DNA of 64,000 nt from Pseudanabaena sp. PCC 6802 (GCF_000332175.1 NZ_KB235914.1:3530868-3594867), one strand, 5' to 3'. Shown: positions 8,216-19,008, numbered from the stretch's first letter. The notes: generated by a model not told the origin, from the sequence alone. A program made the numbers and translations.

Positions 8216-10192
8216 ATGAATCAGCTGTTTAAGTCATTTATTGGAATTGCAGCAGTAGTTGCCACAGCTTCTACAGGAGGATCTTTGCTTGCAAAGGATG
8301 GTTTGGCTAGAGCATTAAGCCAGGGGGGAGATCGTCAATTTGACTATGGTCAGTTAAAAAATCATGAGGGAGCTATTGTCTCGAATAATATTGGTGTTGA
8401 GCGTAATTCTCTCGCTCAAATAAATACGACATCAGCAAGTAGCAGTTCGGCATGCCCAGAAAAGACTCCAGGCACTCTTGCACCTCTACCATGGAGTCCT
8501 GCAATTGCTATATCAAAGAACTCTAAGCCCAATTATCTTGCTGGAGTCATGCCCGAAAATCGTATATATTTATGGGATCTTTCCACCAAAGATAGACTTC
8601 GTGTTATTCCAGACTTTAACCCAGAGAAGCATTTAGATAGTAAACCACTTGAGCATCAAATTACGTCTTTAGCTATTAGCTCTGATGGTGCAACCTTAGC
8701 AGGAGGGCTTCGGCATAATACGGTCTATCTTTGGGATACCTCAAATGGTAACCAAAAGGTGATTCTTACTGGTCCAGATGGTAGTGCTTCTTCTCTTGCT
8801 TTCGATCGCAACAATCAACTGCTTGCTGTAGCGTATGGCGAGTCTAAGAGAGCAATTATATGGGATCTGAGGAAAGTTTTTGCCAAAGCAAAAGACGGTA
8901 AAGTAGCCCTAACAGACTTGGAGAAAAACAATGATTATTACGAGCTTGTAGATGATACTCTCAGTAAGGGTGAGCCTAAAGGGAAGCTCAGAAAAGTCTT
9001 GCCTATAGCAGATCGAGTGTGGGTTCAATCTGTCGCATTTAGCCCCGATGGAAGGTTTTTGGCGACTAGTGGTTCGGACAAAAATTTTAAGCTTTGGGAT
9101 ACGTTAACTTGGAAACTGCTCCAAACCGAACCACTAAATGGTTCCTATCAGGGGGCTCTCCAGCTTGCTTTTAGTCCAGACAGTCACGTGCTTGCAGCTG
9201 CAATCGAAACGCCGAAAGGGACTGGGGAAGTTAGATTGTGGGATGTACAGGATCCAAATAACATTAAACTTCTCCAGACATTCGCTAAATTTCCTGAAGC
9301 TGTTAGATCGGTTGCCTTCAGTGCCGATGGCCAGTATTTACTTGCTGGAAGCAGAGACGGTACAATCACAGCTTGGGATTGGAAGACTGAAAAAGAAGTT
9401 TTCAACACATGCGGTGATACATCGGGTATTGGCTCGGTTGTCTTCAATCCGTCTAACAATAAATTATTTGTAAGTGCAAGTTATAGTGGCTTAGTGAAGT
9501 TCGGGCAAATTCCTGACATAACTCAGCCACCTCCACCTCCAGCTAAGATGGAGATGGAAGCAGCTAAGATTTTTCTTGGAATTATTCTGACACTATATGC
9601 GCTACTTGCACTATATCTTATTTATATTTCGCGTGCGAGATTTACAGAACTAATAAAAGATATTCTGAAAAATTTAGACAATGATTTAAAAAATCTAGTA
9701 TCTAACGGAAAAGTTCTTGGCGATCAGGTGGCTCATTCAACTGAAACTGTTAAAGCTTGCGGACAGAAGGTCGAGAAAACTGCTAAAGACTTGGAATCTA
9801 ACGAGCCTCAAGTAGTATGCTTTGAATATGTTGATGAGAATGGATCTACAAATATAAAATATAATATAGCTCCAATTGTCGAGGATATTCGAGATACTTC
9901 AGATGCAATCTGTAAGCTTGGAGAGAAAACCACAGACTTAAGCAATCAGATTGAAAAACTTTTTAGCGAAATCAAGGCAAAAGCCCCTGAAGAAAAGAAA
10001 TTATTGAATATTGTTAATCCTATTTATTTCACCTTAGGACTATTACATCTTGGCTTGCTTATCCTTGGCTTATGGTTTTTATATGTAGGCATTAAAGGAA
10101 CGTCTCAGGGCGAGAGCCAGAAAATTCCAGCTACCACCAATTATTCTAGATCGGTTGATATTGCTAGCAACAAGTCAGCCAAATTAAATTAA
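8216..10192 (+). CDS. Exported/membrane WD40-repeat protein
   Basis: A 658-residue protein. Residues 1-27 look like a signal peptide or N-terminal anchor (FIGIAAVVATASTGGSLLA). Residues about 95-440 contain WD40 blades with repeated F/LAISSDG, LWD and VAFSPDGRFLATSGSD-type motifs, probably six or seven. A Pro-run (TQPPPPPAKMEME) leads to a transmembrane helix at about 452-472 (IFLGIILTLYALLALYLIYI). About 120 residues of charged coiled coil follow, then a second hydrophobic hairpin at about 600-625. The beta-propeller would lie outside and the coiled coil inside if the N-terminus is cleaved. The partner is unknown. It sits just upstream of the Tc locus on the same strand, with only a small reverse gene between. 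Confidence 0.75.
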   Translation: MNQLFKSFIGIAAVVATASTGGSLLAKDGLARALSQGGDRQFDYGQLKNHEGAIVSNNIGVERNSLAQINTTSASSSSACPEKTPGTLAPLPWSPAIAISKNSKPNYLAGVMPENRIYLWDLSTKDRLRVIPDFNPEKHLDSKPLEHQITSLAISSDGATLAGGLRHNTVYLWDTSNGNQKVILTGPDGSASSLAFDRNNQLLAVAYGESKRAIIWDLRKVFAKAKDGKVALTDLEKNNDYYELVDDTLSKGEPKGKLRKVLPIADRVWVQSVAFSPDGRFLATSGSDKNFKLWDTLTWKLLQTEPLNGSYQGALQLAFSPDSHVLAAAIETPKGTGEVRLWDVQDPNNIKLLQTFAKFPEAVRSVAFSADGQYLLAGSRDGTITAWDWKTEKEVFNTCGDTSGIGSVVFNPSNNKLFVSASYSGLVKFGQIPDITQPPPPPAKMEMEAAKIFLGIILTLYALLALYLIYISRARFTELIKDILKNLDNDLKNLVSNGKVLGDQVAHSTETVKACGQKVEKTAKDLESNEPQVVCFEYVDENGSTNIKYNIAPIVEDIRDTSDAICKLGEKTTDLSNQIEKLFSEIKAKAPEEKKLLNIVNPIYFTLGLLHLGLLILGLWFLYVGIKGTSQGESQKIPATTNYSRSVDIASNKSAKLN

Positions 10193-10274
10193 CTAGCTCA
10201 GATAAGTAAGAAAGTCAACTTTTTATCTACAGCATTAGAGGTTTGCTTTTATAAATCAAGAATTCTCGATCTAT

Positions 10275-10517
10275 TTAGTATTCAACTTCTACATGCGGCT
10301 TATATACATACCAAAACAAAAAGCCGTTCATTATTGATGGTAGTTTGACTTTGTAATGATTGTTAAACGAACCATCTTCTTGAATCGATACGATTGAAAG
10401 TCTCTCCCCCGATCTCAATGGAATTTTTGGGGTTGAACCACTACCATCAGCTATAGGATATTGTTTAAGAAATGTATCGAATTTTGCTACGATTTCTTTA
10501 GCGGGTTTGGTTGTCAT
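10275..10517 (-). CDS. Small hypothetical protein
   Basis: An 80-residue protein. The first 20 residues form a Lys-rich helix; then come beta-rich segments (RLSIVSIQEDGSFNNHYKV, FLFWYVYKPHVEVEY) suggesting a small SH3-like barrel. It is antiparallel to both neighbours, between the WD40 gene and the TcB-TcC gene. No family recognised. Coding potential looks real (balanced composition, continuous hydrophobic pattern), but no strong RBS is visible. Confidence 0.45.
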   Translation of the reverse strand: MTTKPAKEIVAKFDTFLKQYPIADGSGSTPKIPLRSGERLSIVSIQEDGSFNNHYKVKLPSIMNGFLFWYVYKPHVEVEY

Positions 10518-10647
10518 AATTGTTCTTGTTTAGACTCTATCTAAATTTTATTGGTAGTATTACAATAGACTGCTACTAGCATAATAAAAATATATCAACA
10601 TTTCACACCTGAATTAGGGTTTATATAACAATTCCGAGAGCTGAGAT

Positions 10648-13600
10648 ATGGTTTCAAGCTTCTCTAAAGAAGGTTCTAGAAGTTCGAAAGACTCTGGCAG
10701 TAATAGTTACTTTTCATCTCCTTCTGCGGTGTCGCTACCGAAAGGAGGAGGTGCCATCAGGGGCATTGGGGAAAAATTCTCGATCAATCCAGTCACAGGT
10801 ACTGGCGCTCTTAGTTTGCCTATTTTTACATCGCCAAGCCGCTCTGATTTCCATCCCAAGTTGTCATTAAATTATGACTCTGGTGCAGGAAACGGATCTT
10901 TTGGATTGGGTTGGAATTTATCGGTTCCTTCGATCGCTCGCAAAACTGATAAAGGGCTGCCAAAATACCAAGATTCCGAAGATTCGGATATTTTTATCCT
11001 TTCAGGGGCTGAGGATTTAATTCCGTCACTCGTTACAAGTGGTGAAGATTGGATTAAAGACATTGCGACTGAGACTCCAGAAAATCGTGCTTACAAAGTT
11101 CAGCGGTACCGCCCCAGGATTGAAGGGCTTTTTGCTCGGATTGAGCGGTGGCAGCATCAAGAAACTGGTGATATTCATTGGCGCTCTATCTCGAAGGACA
11201 ATGTTACAAGCATTTATGGTGAAACCAAGGACTTTAACAGTCGGATTGCCGATCCTGAGTATCCCTCTAGAGTATTCAAGTGGTTACTTGAAGCAAGCTA
11301 TGACGATCGCGGCAACCTGATTGTCTATGAATATAAGCAAGAGGATTCAAAGCAGGTTCCCCAGGATGCGGTCTCCGATAAGAATCGGCTTTTAGTGCCT
11401 CAGGCAAATGTCTATCTGAAGCGAATTAAGTATGGGAATCGCACCCCTTACAAACAGGGTGATGGGCAACCAGGGGGGGATATCGTAACGCTTGCCAACA
11501 GCAATGATTGGTTATTTCAGGTCGTCTTTGACTATGGCGAGCACGACCCTACCAACCCTACACCTACGGGTGAACCCAATCCATGGGGTTATCGGTCAGA
11601 TGCTTTTTCCAATTATCGAGCGGGATTCGAAATCCGAACTCGACGCTTATGTCAAAGGGTATTGATGTTTCATCGCTTTGACGAGTCTGGAACTATTGGC
11701 GCAAACTGGAATTTGGTGCGATCGACCAATTTTGATTACGATCCCGATCCCGTTGCTACTTATTTGATCTCAACGACACAGATTGGTTACTCTCAAGGTG
11801 CGCCTGAGGGGAAATCCTATCCGTCTTTAGAATTTCGTTACGATCGCCCCACCATCAACAATCAAATTAGCTCCATCGATCCAAACAGTCTCAAAAATTT
11901 ACCGATTGGCTTGGATGGCAGCAAGTATCAGTGGATCGATCTAGACAGCGAGGGGATTTCTGGAATTCTGACCGAGCAGGCAACGGGTTGGCTTTACAAA
12001 CGAAATTTGGGCGAGGCACAATTTGGTACGACAGAACTTGTGGCGACTAAGCCTTCAATTGCTAACCTGAGAAATAGTCAGCAGCGGCTGATGGATCTAG
12101 CAGGAGATGGGACGCTCGATCTGGTTTCTTTAGGTAAGCTCTCTGGGTATTACGAGCGACAAAAATCGGGCGAGTGGCAACCGTTTGTGACCTTTGAGTT
12201 CTCGCCAACGGTGAATTGGAACGACCCGAATCTGCGATTTATCGACGTAACTGGGGATGGCCATGCTGATATTTTGATTTCGGAACGCGAACTGTTTGTC
12301 TGGTATCCATCCAAAGCACGGGAGGGGTTTGGCGCTGCGGTCAGGGTCTATAAGTTACAAGATGAGGAAAAAGGGCCGACGCTGGTGTTTGCCGATGTGT
12401 TGCAGTCGGTATTCTTGTCGGATATGACGGGAGATGGGCTGATCGATATCGTTCGCATCCGCAATGGCGAGGTGTGCTATTGGCCGAACCTGGGCTATGG
12501 GCGGTTTGGGGCAAAGGTGACGTTAGATGGATCGCCGTTGTTTGCGCATCCGGAGGTGTTTGACCCAAAGCGGATTCGACTGGCGGATATTGATGGTTCG
12601 GGAACGACGGACATTATTTATCTGGGGCGAGGCGAGTTCCAGGTGTGGTTTAACCAAGCGGGTAATAGTCTTAGAAAGCATGGTTCCAGACCTGGGGAGC
12701 AGCCGTTAACTTTTCCGGCGGTGGACAATCTGGCATCGGTGCAGGCAATCGATTTGTTTGGCAATGGCACGGCTTGTATTGTCTGGTCTTCCTCGTTGCC
12801 GGGGGATGGGCAGCAACCGATGTATTACATCGATCTGATGGGCGGCCAGAAGCCGCATCTGTTGCGATCGCTCGTCAATAATATGGGGGCAGAAACGAAA
12901 CTCCAGTATGCCGCTTCAACCAAGTTTTATTTGCAAGATCGAGCGGCAGGGACTCCCTGGATTACGCGGTTACCATTTCCCGTCCACGTAGTAGAAAGGG
13001 TGGAAACCCTCGATCGCATTACAGGAAACCGTTTTGTTACGACCTACCGCTATCGCCACGGTTTTTTTGACGGTGAAGAACGAGAGTTTCGCGGGTTCGC
13101 TTATGTGGAACAGAAGGATACGGAACAATACGAAAAATTTCAGCAAGGCGGCGGGACAAATGCTTCAGCCGCAGGGCTGCACCTGCCACCTGTGGTGACG
13201 AAGACTTGGTTTCACACGGGAGCCTATTTTGAAAGAGAGGCGATCGAAAAGCAACTTAAAAGGGAGTATTATGCAAGCGATCCCCAGGCAGTTTTTCTGC
13301 CGGATACAATTTTACCCAAGGATTTAACGCCCCAAGAACAGAGGGAAGCTTGCCGCGCTCTCAAAGGGCAAATGTTGCGCCAGGAAATTTACGCAGAGGA
13401 TGAATCGGACAAGAGCCAGCATCCTTATCGGGTGACGGAATCGAATTATGAGATCCGGCGAGTTCAACCCTTGGGACAGCAACGCTATGCTGTTTTCTTT
13501 ACCCATCCACGGGAAACGATTACCTATCACTACGAACGCCATCCCGCCGATCCTCGCGTTGCCCACCAAATGACGCTGGAAGTCGATGATTTTGGTAACG

Positions 13601-16600
13601 TTTTAAAATCTGTTGCGATCGCCTATCCTCGACGTTCAATCCCCACGCCCGCAAGTGATTCCCCGTCAGAAGAGCAAGCTCAGATCCTGATTACCTACAC
13701 GGAAAATCAGGTTGCTAACGTGCCGGATCGACCCGACTGGTATCGGATCGGCGTTCCCGTTGAGACAAGCACCTATGAAATAACAGGGGTAAAACCTAAT
13801 AACGGAAAACTGTTTAGCTTAACTGATTTTTACAAGAAACCGGAAAATAGCGGGCAGCCATCGGGGTACTACAACGCATCGGAAATTAGTTATGAGGCTC
13901 GTCCCACTCCGAATACACCTCAAAAACGCTTAATCGAGCGAGTCAGGACTTTATACCGCCGCAATAGTCAAGCAAATACTACCGATCCCGTTCCTCTGGA
14001 TTTGAGCAAAATTGACTCTCTAGCGTTACCCTGTGAGAGTTTCAAGCAGGCATTTACGCCTGGTTTGCTAACTCTAGTCTATGACAGCAAAATTGGCTCT
14101 AATGCTTTAGATGACCTGCTGAGGGAGGAAGGAAAATACGTTCAGCTTCGAGACAGTGACGCTTGGTGGATTCCGTCTGGACGGCAGGCATTCGATCCGG
14201 CTCGGTTCTATCTGCCAGTGCGAACCAAAGATCCCTTCGGGCAGGAGTACGTCAGCACCTACGATCGCCATGCTTTGCTAGTCGTTGAAACGGTCGATCC
14301 CCTCGAAAACCGGATTCAACTCCGCAATAATTACCGAGTCATGCAGCCAGCGCAACTGACCGATGCCAATGGCAACCGCTCTGAAGTGGTTTTCAATGCC
14401 CTCGGCATGGTGGTGGGAACGGCGGTGATGGGGAAAGTGGGAGAAACAAAAGGGGATTCTCTGGAGGGATTTGAGCCAGATCTGGATGAAGGTAAGCTAC
14501 GCCGACACATTGAGAACCCGTTAGCGAACCCCGAAGAAATTCTGGGAAAAGCGACGACGCGCCTCATCTATGACTTAGAAGCCTATCGCCGGACTCAGCA
14601 GCCAGTAGTCGTCTATACGTTGGCGCGGGAAACCCACAACAGCGATCTGCCTGCGGCGGGACAGAGTAAAATCCAGCACAGTTTCCTCTATTCCGATGGG
14701 TTTGGGCGGGAAGCGCAGAGCAAGATTCAGGCAGAACCAGGTCCTCTCGATCCGAATATCCCGAATTCTCCTACTATTAATCCTCGTTGGGTGGGGACGG
14801 GGACGAAAATCTACAATAATAAGGGCAAAATCGCCCGCCAATACGAACCGTTTTTTAGTCCAACTCACCAGTTTGGCATCGAACAGCACGGGGTCAGCGA
14901 TACTCTGTTTTACGACCCCATCGAACGGCTGGTAGCGACTCTCCACCCCAACCACACTTACGAGAAGGTGGTTTTCGATGCGTGGCAGCAAGCCACTTGG
15001 GATGTGAACGATACGGTCGCGGTAGATCCCAGTATCGATGAGGATACCAAGCATTTTCTGCTCGCTCCCGATGGGACTCCCCGCCTGCCGAAAGAGGACT
15101 ATTCACCGACTTGGTACGAACAGCGACGGGGCGGTCAGATGGGGCAACAGGAAAAGGATGCGGCGCAAAAAGCAGCCAGCCACGCCAACACCCCTACAAT
15201 CGCCCATTTGGATGTATTGGGACGAACTGTTTTGACCATTGCCGATAATGGCGGGGGGCAAAAATTCCCGACGCGGATCGAGTTGGATATTGAAGGGAAT
15301 CAGCGTTCCGTGACTGATGCCAAGGGGCGCAAGGTGATGGTCTATGACTACGATATGCTGGGCAATGTCATCCACCAGCGCAGTATGGAAGCTGGGGATC
15401 GCTGGATGCTTAACAATGTAGCGGGCAATCCCATCCGGCAATGGGACAGCCGCAACTATCAGATCCGAACGCGCTACGATGCCTTGCAACGCCCTACCCA
15501 CGTCTTCATGCAGCAGGGAGAGGCGGCGGAATTGTTGGTCGAGCGGTTGGTTTATGGCGAGAGCAATCTCGATGCCAGCCGAAATCTACGAGGAAAGTTG
15601 TACCGCCACTACGACCAGGCGGGGGTCGCGACTAACGAGCGGTTTGATTTTAAGGGGAATTTGCTCGAAAGCAGTCGGCAATTGGCGAAGGAATACAAAC
15701 AAACCGTTAACTGGTTGGTTTTAGCGGATTTGGAGGACTTACAACGCCTCATTAATGTGGCAAACTCCAGTTTAGAGACGGAGATCTTTACCAGTCTGAC
15801 TCGCTACGATGCGATGAATCGCCCTGTCATGCTGGTTACGCCTCACAATCGCACGACGCGCCCGAATATCATTCAGCCTAGTTATAACGAAGCGAATCTG
15901 TTAGAAAAAATCGATGTCTGGCTGCGGCGCAATGCGGTTCCTGCTGAGTTGCTGGCTGCCAATACGACGGATTTTCACCCCGTCACCAATATTGATTACA
16001 ACGCCAAGGGGCAGCGGCTGGCGATTGAATACGGCAATGGCACGACAACCAGATATTTCTACGATGGCGAGACGTTTCGGTTAATTCGTCTGTTAACGAT
16101 GCGTTCCCAGTTGGGGGAAAACGAAAACCAGAACGTTCAAGATTTGCGCTACAGTTACGACCCAGTTGGCAATATTACTTACATTCAAGATAACTCCGAT
16201 CTGCAAAACGTTATCTATTTCCGCAACCAGCGCGTCGAACCAAGTGCGAGTTATGAGTACGATCCCCTCTATCGCCTGATTAAAGCGACGGGACGAGAAC
16301 ATCTAGGGCAGACAGGAGGAAGGCTGAACGCTCCACAACAAACGGATAGCGACGATACGCCTCGGATGAATTTACCCCATCCTAATGATGGCAATGCGAT
16401 GGGAACTTATACCGAGGAGTATAAGTATGACGAGGTGGGGAATATCTTACGGATGGTTCACCAAGCCTTGAATGGGGGGTGGACGCGCCACTATGACTAC
16501 AGTGAGCCAAGTTTAATCGAAACGGATAAGGTCAGTAATCGTCTCAGCCGTACCAGTTTGCCGGGGGATGCCGAGGGAGAGTTCGGTGCGCGGTATAAGT

Positions 16601-18174
16601 ACGACGAACACGGCAATATGACGCGGATGCCCCATTTGCCCTCGATGCAGTGGGATTATCGAGACCAGCTTCAGGCTTCTGCTCGACAGGTTCGCAACGA
16701 TGGGGGTGCGGCGGAGACGACCTATTATGTCTATGATGCCAGCGGTCAGCGCGTTCGCAAAGTGACAGAACGGCAGGGACAGAACCCGACTCGCCTGAAG
16801 GAGCGGATTTATTTAGGCGGGTTTGAGATTTATCGAGAATATAACGGCGGGGGCAATGCGGTTACGTTAGAGCGAGAAACGCTGCACGTTATGGATGACC
16901 AGCAGCGCATTGCTGTGGTAGAGACTCGAACGCGGGGGAACGATCGTTCGTTAGCGCAACTGGTGCGGTATCAGATAGGGAATCATCTGGGGTCTGCTGC
17001 TCTGGAGTTGGATGATGGGGCGAATGTTATTTCCTATGAGGAGTATTATCCCTATGGAGGTACGTCCTATCAGGGGGTAAAGAGTCAGACGGAGACTTCT
17101 AAGCGTTATCGCTATACGGGTAAGGAGCGGGATGAGGAGAATGGGCTGTATTATCACGGGGCGAGGTATTATGCACCTTGGTTGGGGAGGTGGACTGCAT
17201 CTGATCCTGCACGCATGGTTGATGGGACGAATTTGTATCTCTATGTACGAAATAATCCCTTAATGTATGCCGATTCAACTGGTGCATATTGCGACCCTAC
17301 AACACAGTCATGCGTCGATCCAACAGAACCTACGGAACGTGAAGAGGCATTACAGCAGAGTCTTCCAGAAAATGAGCGTCATCTACCGCCTGCTTCCTTT
17401 GAGGCACATCCACCATCACCGTCAGCAGAGTCACCACCAGCAGAGCCGCTGCCAGCTTCGTCATCAACGCCCCTAACTGAAAAAAGTGAGACAGGTGGTA
17501 AGAGTGTCGGGAAACCCGGCTTTGGGGAGAGCTTAATTCCTGTCTGGGGATCGGGTAGGGAGGCAATTTATAACTTTCAAAAAGGTAGCTGGGGTTGGGG
17601 AATACTATACACAGGTTTGGCAGTTACTGATGTTTTTTTAGTTAAGTCTCTAGCGACAGCAGCTGGTAAAGCAATAATTAAAACAGTTGCAAGGGAGACT
17701 ACTGAGTTAGCAACCAAAGAAGTTGCAGAGAAAGGAATTGAAAAGGTAGCAGAAACGACATTTAAAGAAGCTTCAGAAAAAACCGCTCAAGAAGTTGTGG
17801 AGAAAACAACAAAAGAAGCAGTTAGCAAAGAAGTAACAGAAGTAGGACTTCAATCATTTACACATGCTGAAAAATATGGAATTAAGCCTTACAAAGAACT
17901 CAAAAAACTCCTTGAAGGAACAAAATTAGAAGCTCATCATTTAATTGAAAAAAGATTTGCAAAAATATTGGGCATTAGTGCAAATAAAATTGAATCAATA
18001 GCCTTGACTAAAACTGAACATCAGTTGTTTACAAATGCTTGGAGACAAGCAATAGGATATGTAGGAGATACAAATATAATAAACACCGCAAATGTGACGA
18101 AAGAGCAAATTCTTAATGCAGCAAGAAATATCTACAAAGAATATCCATATATATTACAAAAATTGGGATTATAA
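10648..18174 (+). CDS. Tc toxin TcB-TcC fusion (SpvB/TcdB/RHS) with C-terminal HNH-like nuclease tip
   Basis: A 2508-residue protein. Residues about 30-330 form an SpvB domain (IRGIGEKFSINPVTGTG, FGLGWNLSVPSI). FG-GAP/VCBS repeats follow at about 480-670 (DLAGDGTLDL, DVTGDGHADI, DMTGDGLIDI, DIDGSGTTDI), then TcdB middle domains and YD/RHS repeats. The RHS core at about 2150-2215 ends ARYYAPWLGRWTASDPAR...NLYLYVRNNPLMYADSTG, the self-cleaving region of TcC proteins. TcB and TcC form the cocoon that encloses the toxic tip. Downstream lie a Pro-rich linker, a hydrophobic segment, an Ala/Glu-rich helix and a nuclease-like tip with EAHHLIEKRF and TKTEHQLFTNAW, typical of the HNH/ENDO VII superfamily. 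Base composition turns AT-rich in the tip, as expected for exchanged toxin ends. The next gene starts 15 bp later and is the likely immunity gene. Confidence 0.92.
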   Translation: MVSSFSKEGSRSSKDSGSNSYFSSPSAVSLPKGGGAIRGIGEKFSINPVTGTGALSLPIFTSPSRSDFHPKLSLNYDSGAGNGSFGLGWNLSVPSIARKTDKGLPKYQDSEDSDIFILSGAEDLIPSLVTSGEDWIKDIATETPENRAYKVQRYRPRIEGLFARIERWQHQETGDIHWRSISKDNVTSIYGETKDFNSRIADPEYPSRVFKWLLEASYDDRGNLIVYEYKQEDSKQVPQDAVSDKNRLLVPQANVYLKRIKYGNRTPYKQGDGQPGGDIVTLANSNDWLFQVVFDYGEHDPTNPTPTGEPNPWGYRSDAFSNYRAGFEIRTRRLCQRVLMFHRFDESGTIGANWNLVRSTNFDYDPDPVATYLISTTQIGYSQGAPEGKSYPSLEFRYDRPTINNQISSIDPNSLKNLPIGLDGSKYQWIDLDSEGISGILTEQATGWLYKRNLGEAQFGTTELVATKPSIANLRNSQQRLMDLAGDGTLDLVSLGKLSGYYERQKSGEWQPFVTFEFSPTVNWNDPNLRFIDVTGDGHADILISERELFVWYPSKAREGFGAAVRVYKLQDEEKGPTLVFADVLQSVFLSDMTGDGLIDIVRIRNGEVCYWPNLGYGRFGAKVTLDGSPLFAHPEVFDPKRIRLADIDGSGTTDIIYLGRGEFQVWFNQAGNSLRKHGSRPGEQPLTFPAVDNLASVQAIDLFGNGTACIVWSSSLPGDGQQPMYYIDLMGGQKPHLLRSLVNNMGAETKLQYAASTKFYLQDRAAGTPWITRLPFPVHVVERVETLDRITGNRFVTTYRYRHGFFDGEEREFRGFAYVEQKDTEQYEKFQQGGGTNASAAGLHLPPVVTKTWFHTGAYFEREAIEKQLKREYYASDPQAVFLPDTILPKDLTPQEQREACRALKGQMLRQEIYAEDESDKSQHPYRVTESNYEIRRVQPLGQQRYAVFFTHPRETITYHYERHPADPRVAHQMTLEVDDFGNVLKSVAIAYPRRSIPTPASDSPSEEQAQILITYTENQVANVPDRPDWYRIGVPVETSTYEITGVKPNNGKLFSLTDFYKKPENSGQPSGYYNASEISYEARPTPNTPQKRLIERVRTLYRRNSQANTTDPVPLDLSKIDSLALPCESFKQAFTPGLLTLVYDSKIGSNALDDLLREEGKYVQLRDSDAWWIPSGRQAFDPARFYLPVRTKDPFGQEYVSTYDRHALLVVETVDPLENRIQLRNNYRVMQPAQLTDANGNRSEVVFNALGMVVGTAVMGKVGETKGDSLEGFEPDLDEGKLRRHIENPLANPEEILGKATTRLIYDLEAYRRTQQPVVVYTLARETHNSDLPAAGQSKIQHSFLYSDGFGREAQSKIQAEPGPLDPNIPNSPTINPRWVGTGTKIYNNKGKIARQYEPFFSPTHQFGIEQHGVSDTLFYDPIERLVATLHPNHTYEKVVFDAWQQATWDVNDTVAVDPSIDEDTKHFLLAPDGTPRLPKEDYSPTWYEQRRGGQMGQQEKDAAQKAASHANTPTIAHLDVLGRTVLTIADNGGGQKFPTRIELDIEGNQRSVTDAKGRKVMVYDYDMLGNVIHQRSMEAGDRWMLNNVAGNPIRQWDSRNYQIRTRYDALQRPTHVFMQQGEAAELLVERLVYGESNLDASRNLRGKLYRHYDQAGVATNERFDFKGNLLESSRQLAKEYKQTVNWLVLADLEDLQRLINVANSSLETEIFTSLTRYDAMNRPVMLVTPHNRTTRPNIIQPSYNEANLLEKIDVWLRRNAVPAELLAANTTDFHPVTNIDYNAKGQRLAIEYGNGTTTRYFYDGETFRLIRLLTMRSQLGENENQNVQDLRYSYDPVGNITYIQDNSDLQNVIYFRNQRVEPSASYEYDPLYRLIKATGREHLGQTGGRLNAPQQTDSDDTPRMNLPHPNDGNAMGTYTEEYKYDEVGNILRMVHQALNGGWTRHYDYSEPSLIETDKVSNRLSRTSLPGDAEGEFGARYKYDEHGNMTRMPHLPSMQWDYRDQLQASARQVRNDGGAAETTYYVYDASGQRVRKVTERQGQNPTRLKERIYLGGFEIYREYNGGGNAVTLERETLHVMDDQQRIAVVETRTRGNDRSLAQLVRYQIGNHLGSAALELDDGANVISYEEYYPYGGTSYQGVKSQTETSKRYRYTGKERDEENGLYYHGARYYAPWLGRWTASDPARMVDGTNLYLYVRNNPLMYADSTGAYCDPTTQSCVDPTEPTEREEALQQSLPENERHLPPASFEAHPPSPSAESPPAEPLPASSSTPLTEKSETGGKSVGKPGFGESLIPVWGSGREAIYNFQKGSWGWGILYTGLAVTDVFLVKSLATAAGKAIIKTVARETTELATKEVAEKGIEKVAETTFKEASEKTAQEVVEKTTKEAVSKEVTEVGLQSFTHAEKYGIKPYKELKKLLEGTKLEAHHLIEKRFAKILGISANKIESIALTKTEHQLFTNAWRQAIGYVGDTNIINTANVTKEQILNAARNIYKEYPYILQKLGL

Positions 18175-18188
18175 TTAGGGAGAAAATC

Positions 18189-18980
18189 ATGAAAATTATT
18201 CATCAAATCTTTCATAATTGGACATCAAATGAGATTACTGTCTTGAAGAAATATGGAATCAATTTAGAACCCGGCTATCAAAAAATATTTTTAGATGAAG
18301 ATGAAATTTATCAAGAGTTGAAGCCTATCCTGGACAAATGGGGTGTACTTGATATGGCAAGTACAGAATTTTCTGGTAAAGACTTTTCAGTATCTACTTC
18401 TTTTATGTTTTATCCAGCATGGCAAACTGGATACCCACAGCCAGAAGATGATTTTAAATATATAAATACTACTTATGATACAAGCAACTATTGTTCTAAA
18501 TGTGGTTTGGGTTTAATACAAAAAGAATCGTTTAGGTTTAAAAAAGAACCAAAATGGGGTAAAAAAAAGACATTAATGTTGAATTGGGTATTCGATGAAA
18601 TATTTGTAAAAGATGATATATATGAAAAGATTTTTATGCCTTTAAATATTGATTATAAGCCAGTCTTTTTGTACAAAAAAGAAACAATCATTGAATCAGT
18701 GGTACAATTGATAATCCCAGAAGCCATAGAGCCTTTAAATCTTAAAAATTGCCCTTTTTTGTTGTGTGAAGCTTGTGGAAGAAAAAAGTATTTTCCAATG
18801 ACACGAGGTTTTTTTCCTGCTTTTTTGTCTGATTACTTACCTAATACTTTTGTAAAAAGCCAAGAGTATTATGGCAGTGGAGCTAGTGCATCTAAATGGA
18901 TGTTTTTACCTAAAGAAATTAGAGATCTGTTACTAATAAATAAAGTAAATATGGTATATGTTCCCGTTAGCAGTGAGTAA
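18189..18980 (+). CDS. Double-CXXCG motif protein, probable immunity protein for the nuclease tip
   Basis: A 263-residue protein with two CxxCG knuckles, CSKCG at about residue 100 and CEACG at about 195, plus internal GYPQPEDDF and FFPAFLSD segments. This matches the 'double-CXXCG motif' family, best known from myxobacteria, where members stand next to toxin genes. AGGGAG precedes its ATG, and it starts 15 bp after the TcB-TcC stop on the same strand. It is as AT-rich as the toxin tip, unlike the RHS body, so tip and immunity gene probably moved together. The immunity role is inferred from position and family habit. Confidence 0.65.
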   Translation: MKIIHQIFHNWTSNEITVLKKYGINLEPGYQKIFLDEDEIYQELKPILDKWGVLDMASTEFSGKDFSVSTSFMFYPAWQTGYPQPEDDFKYINTTYDTSNYCSKCGLGLIQKESFRFKKEPKWGKKKTLMLNWVFDEIFVKDDIYEKIFMPLNIDYKPVFLYKKETIIESVVQLIIPEAIEPLNLKNCPFLLCEACGRKKYFPMTRGFFPAFLSDYLPNTFVKSQEYYGSGASASKWMFLPKEIRDLLLINKVNMVYVPVSSE

Positions 18981-19008
18981 GTTCTCAGTGCGATCGCATC
19001 GCCGTAGG

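Noticed and set aside
14575..15501. Minus-strand ORFs of 132-159 codons inside the TcB-TcC gene
   Set aside because: They lie within conserved RHS coding sequence; antisense shadows.
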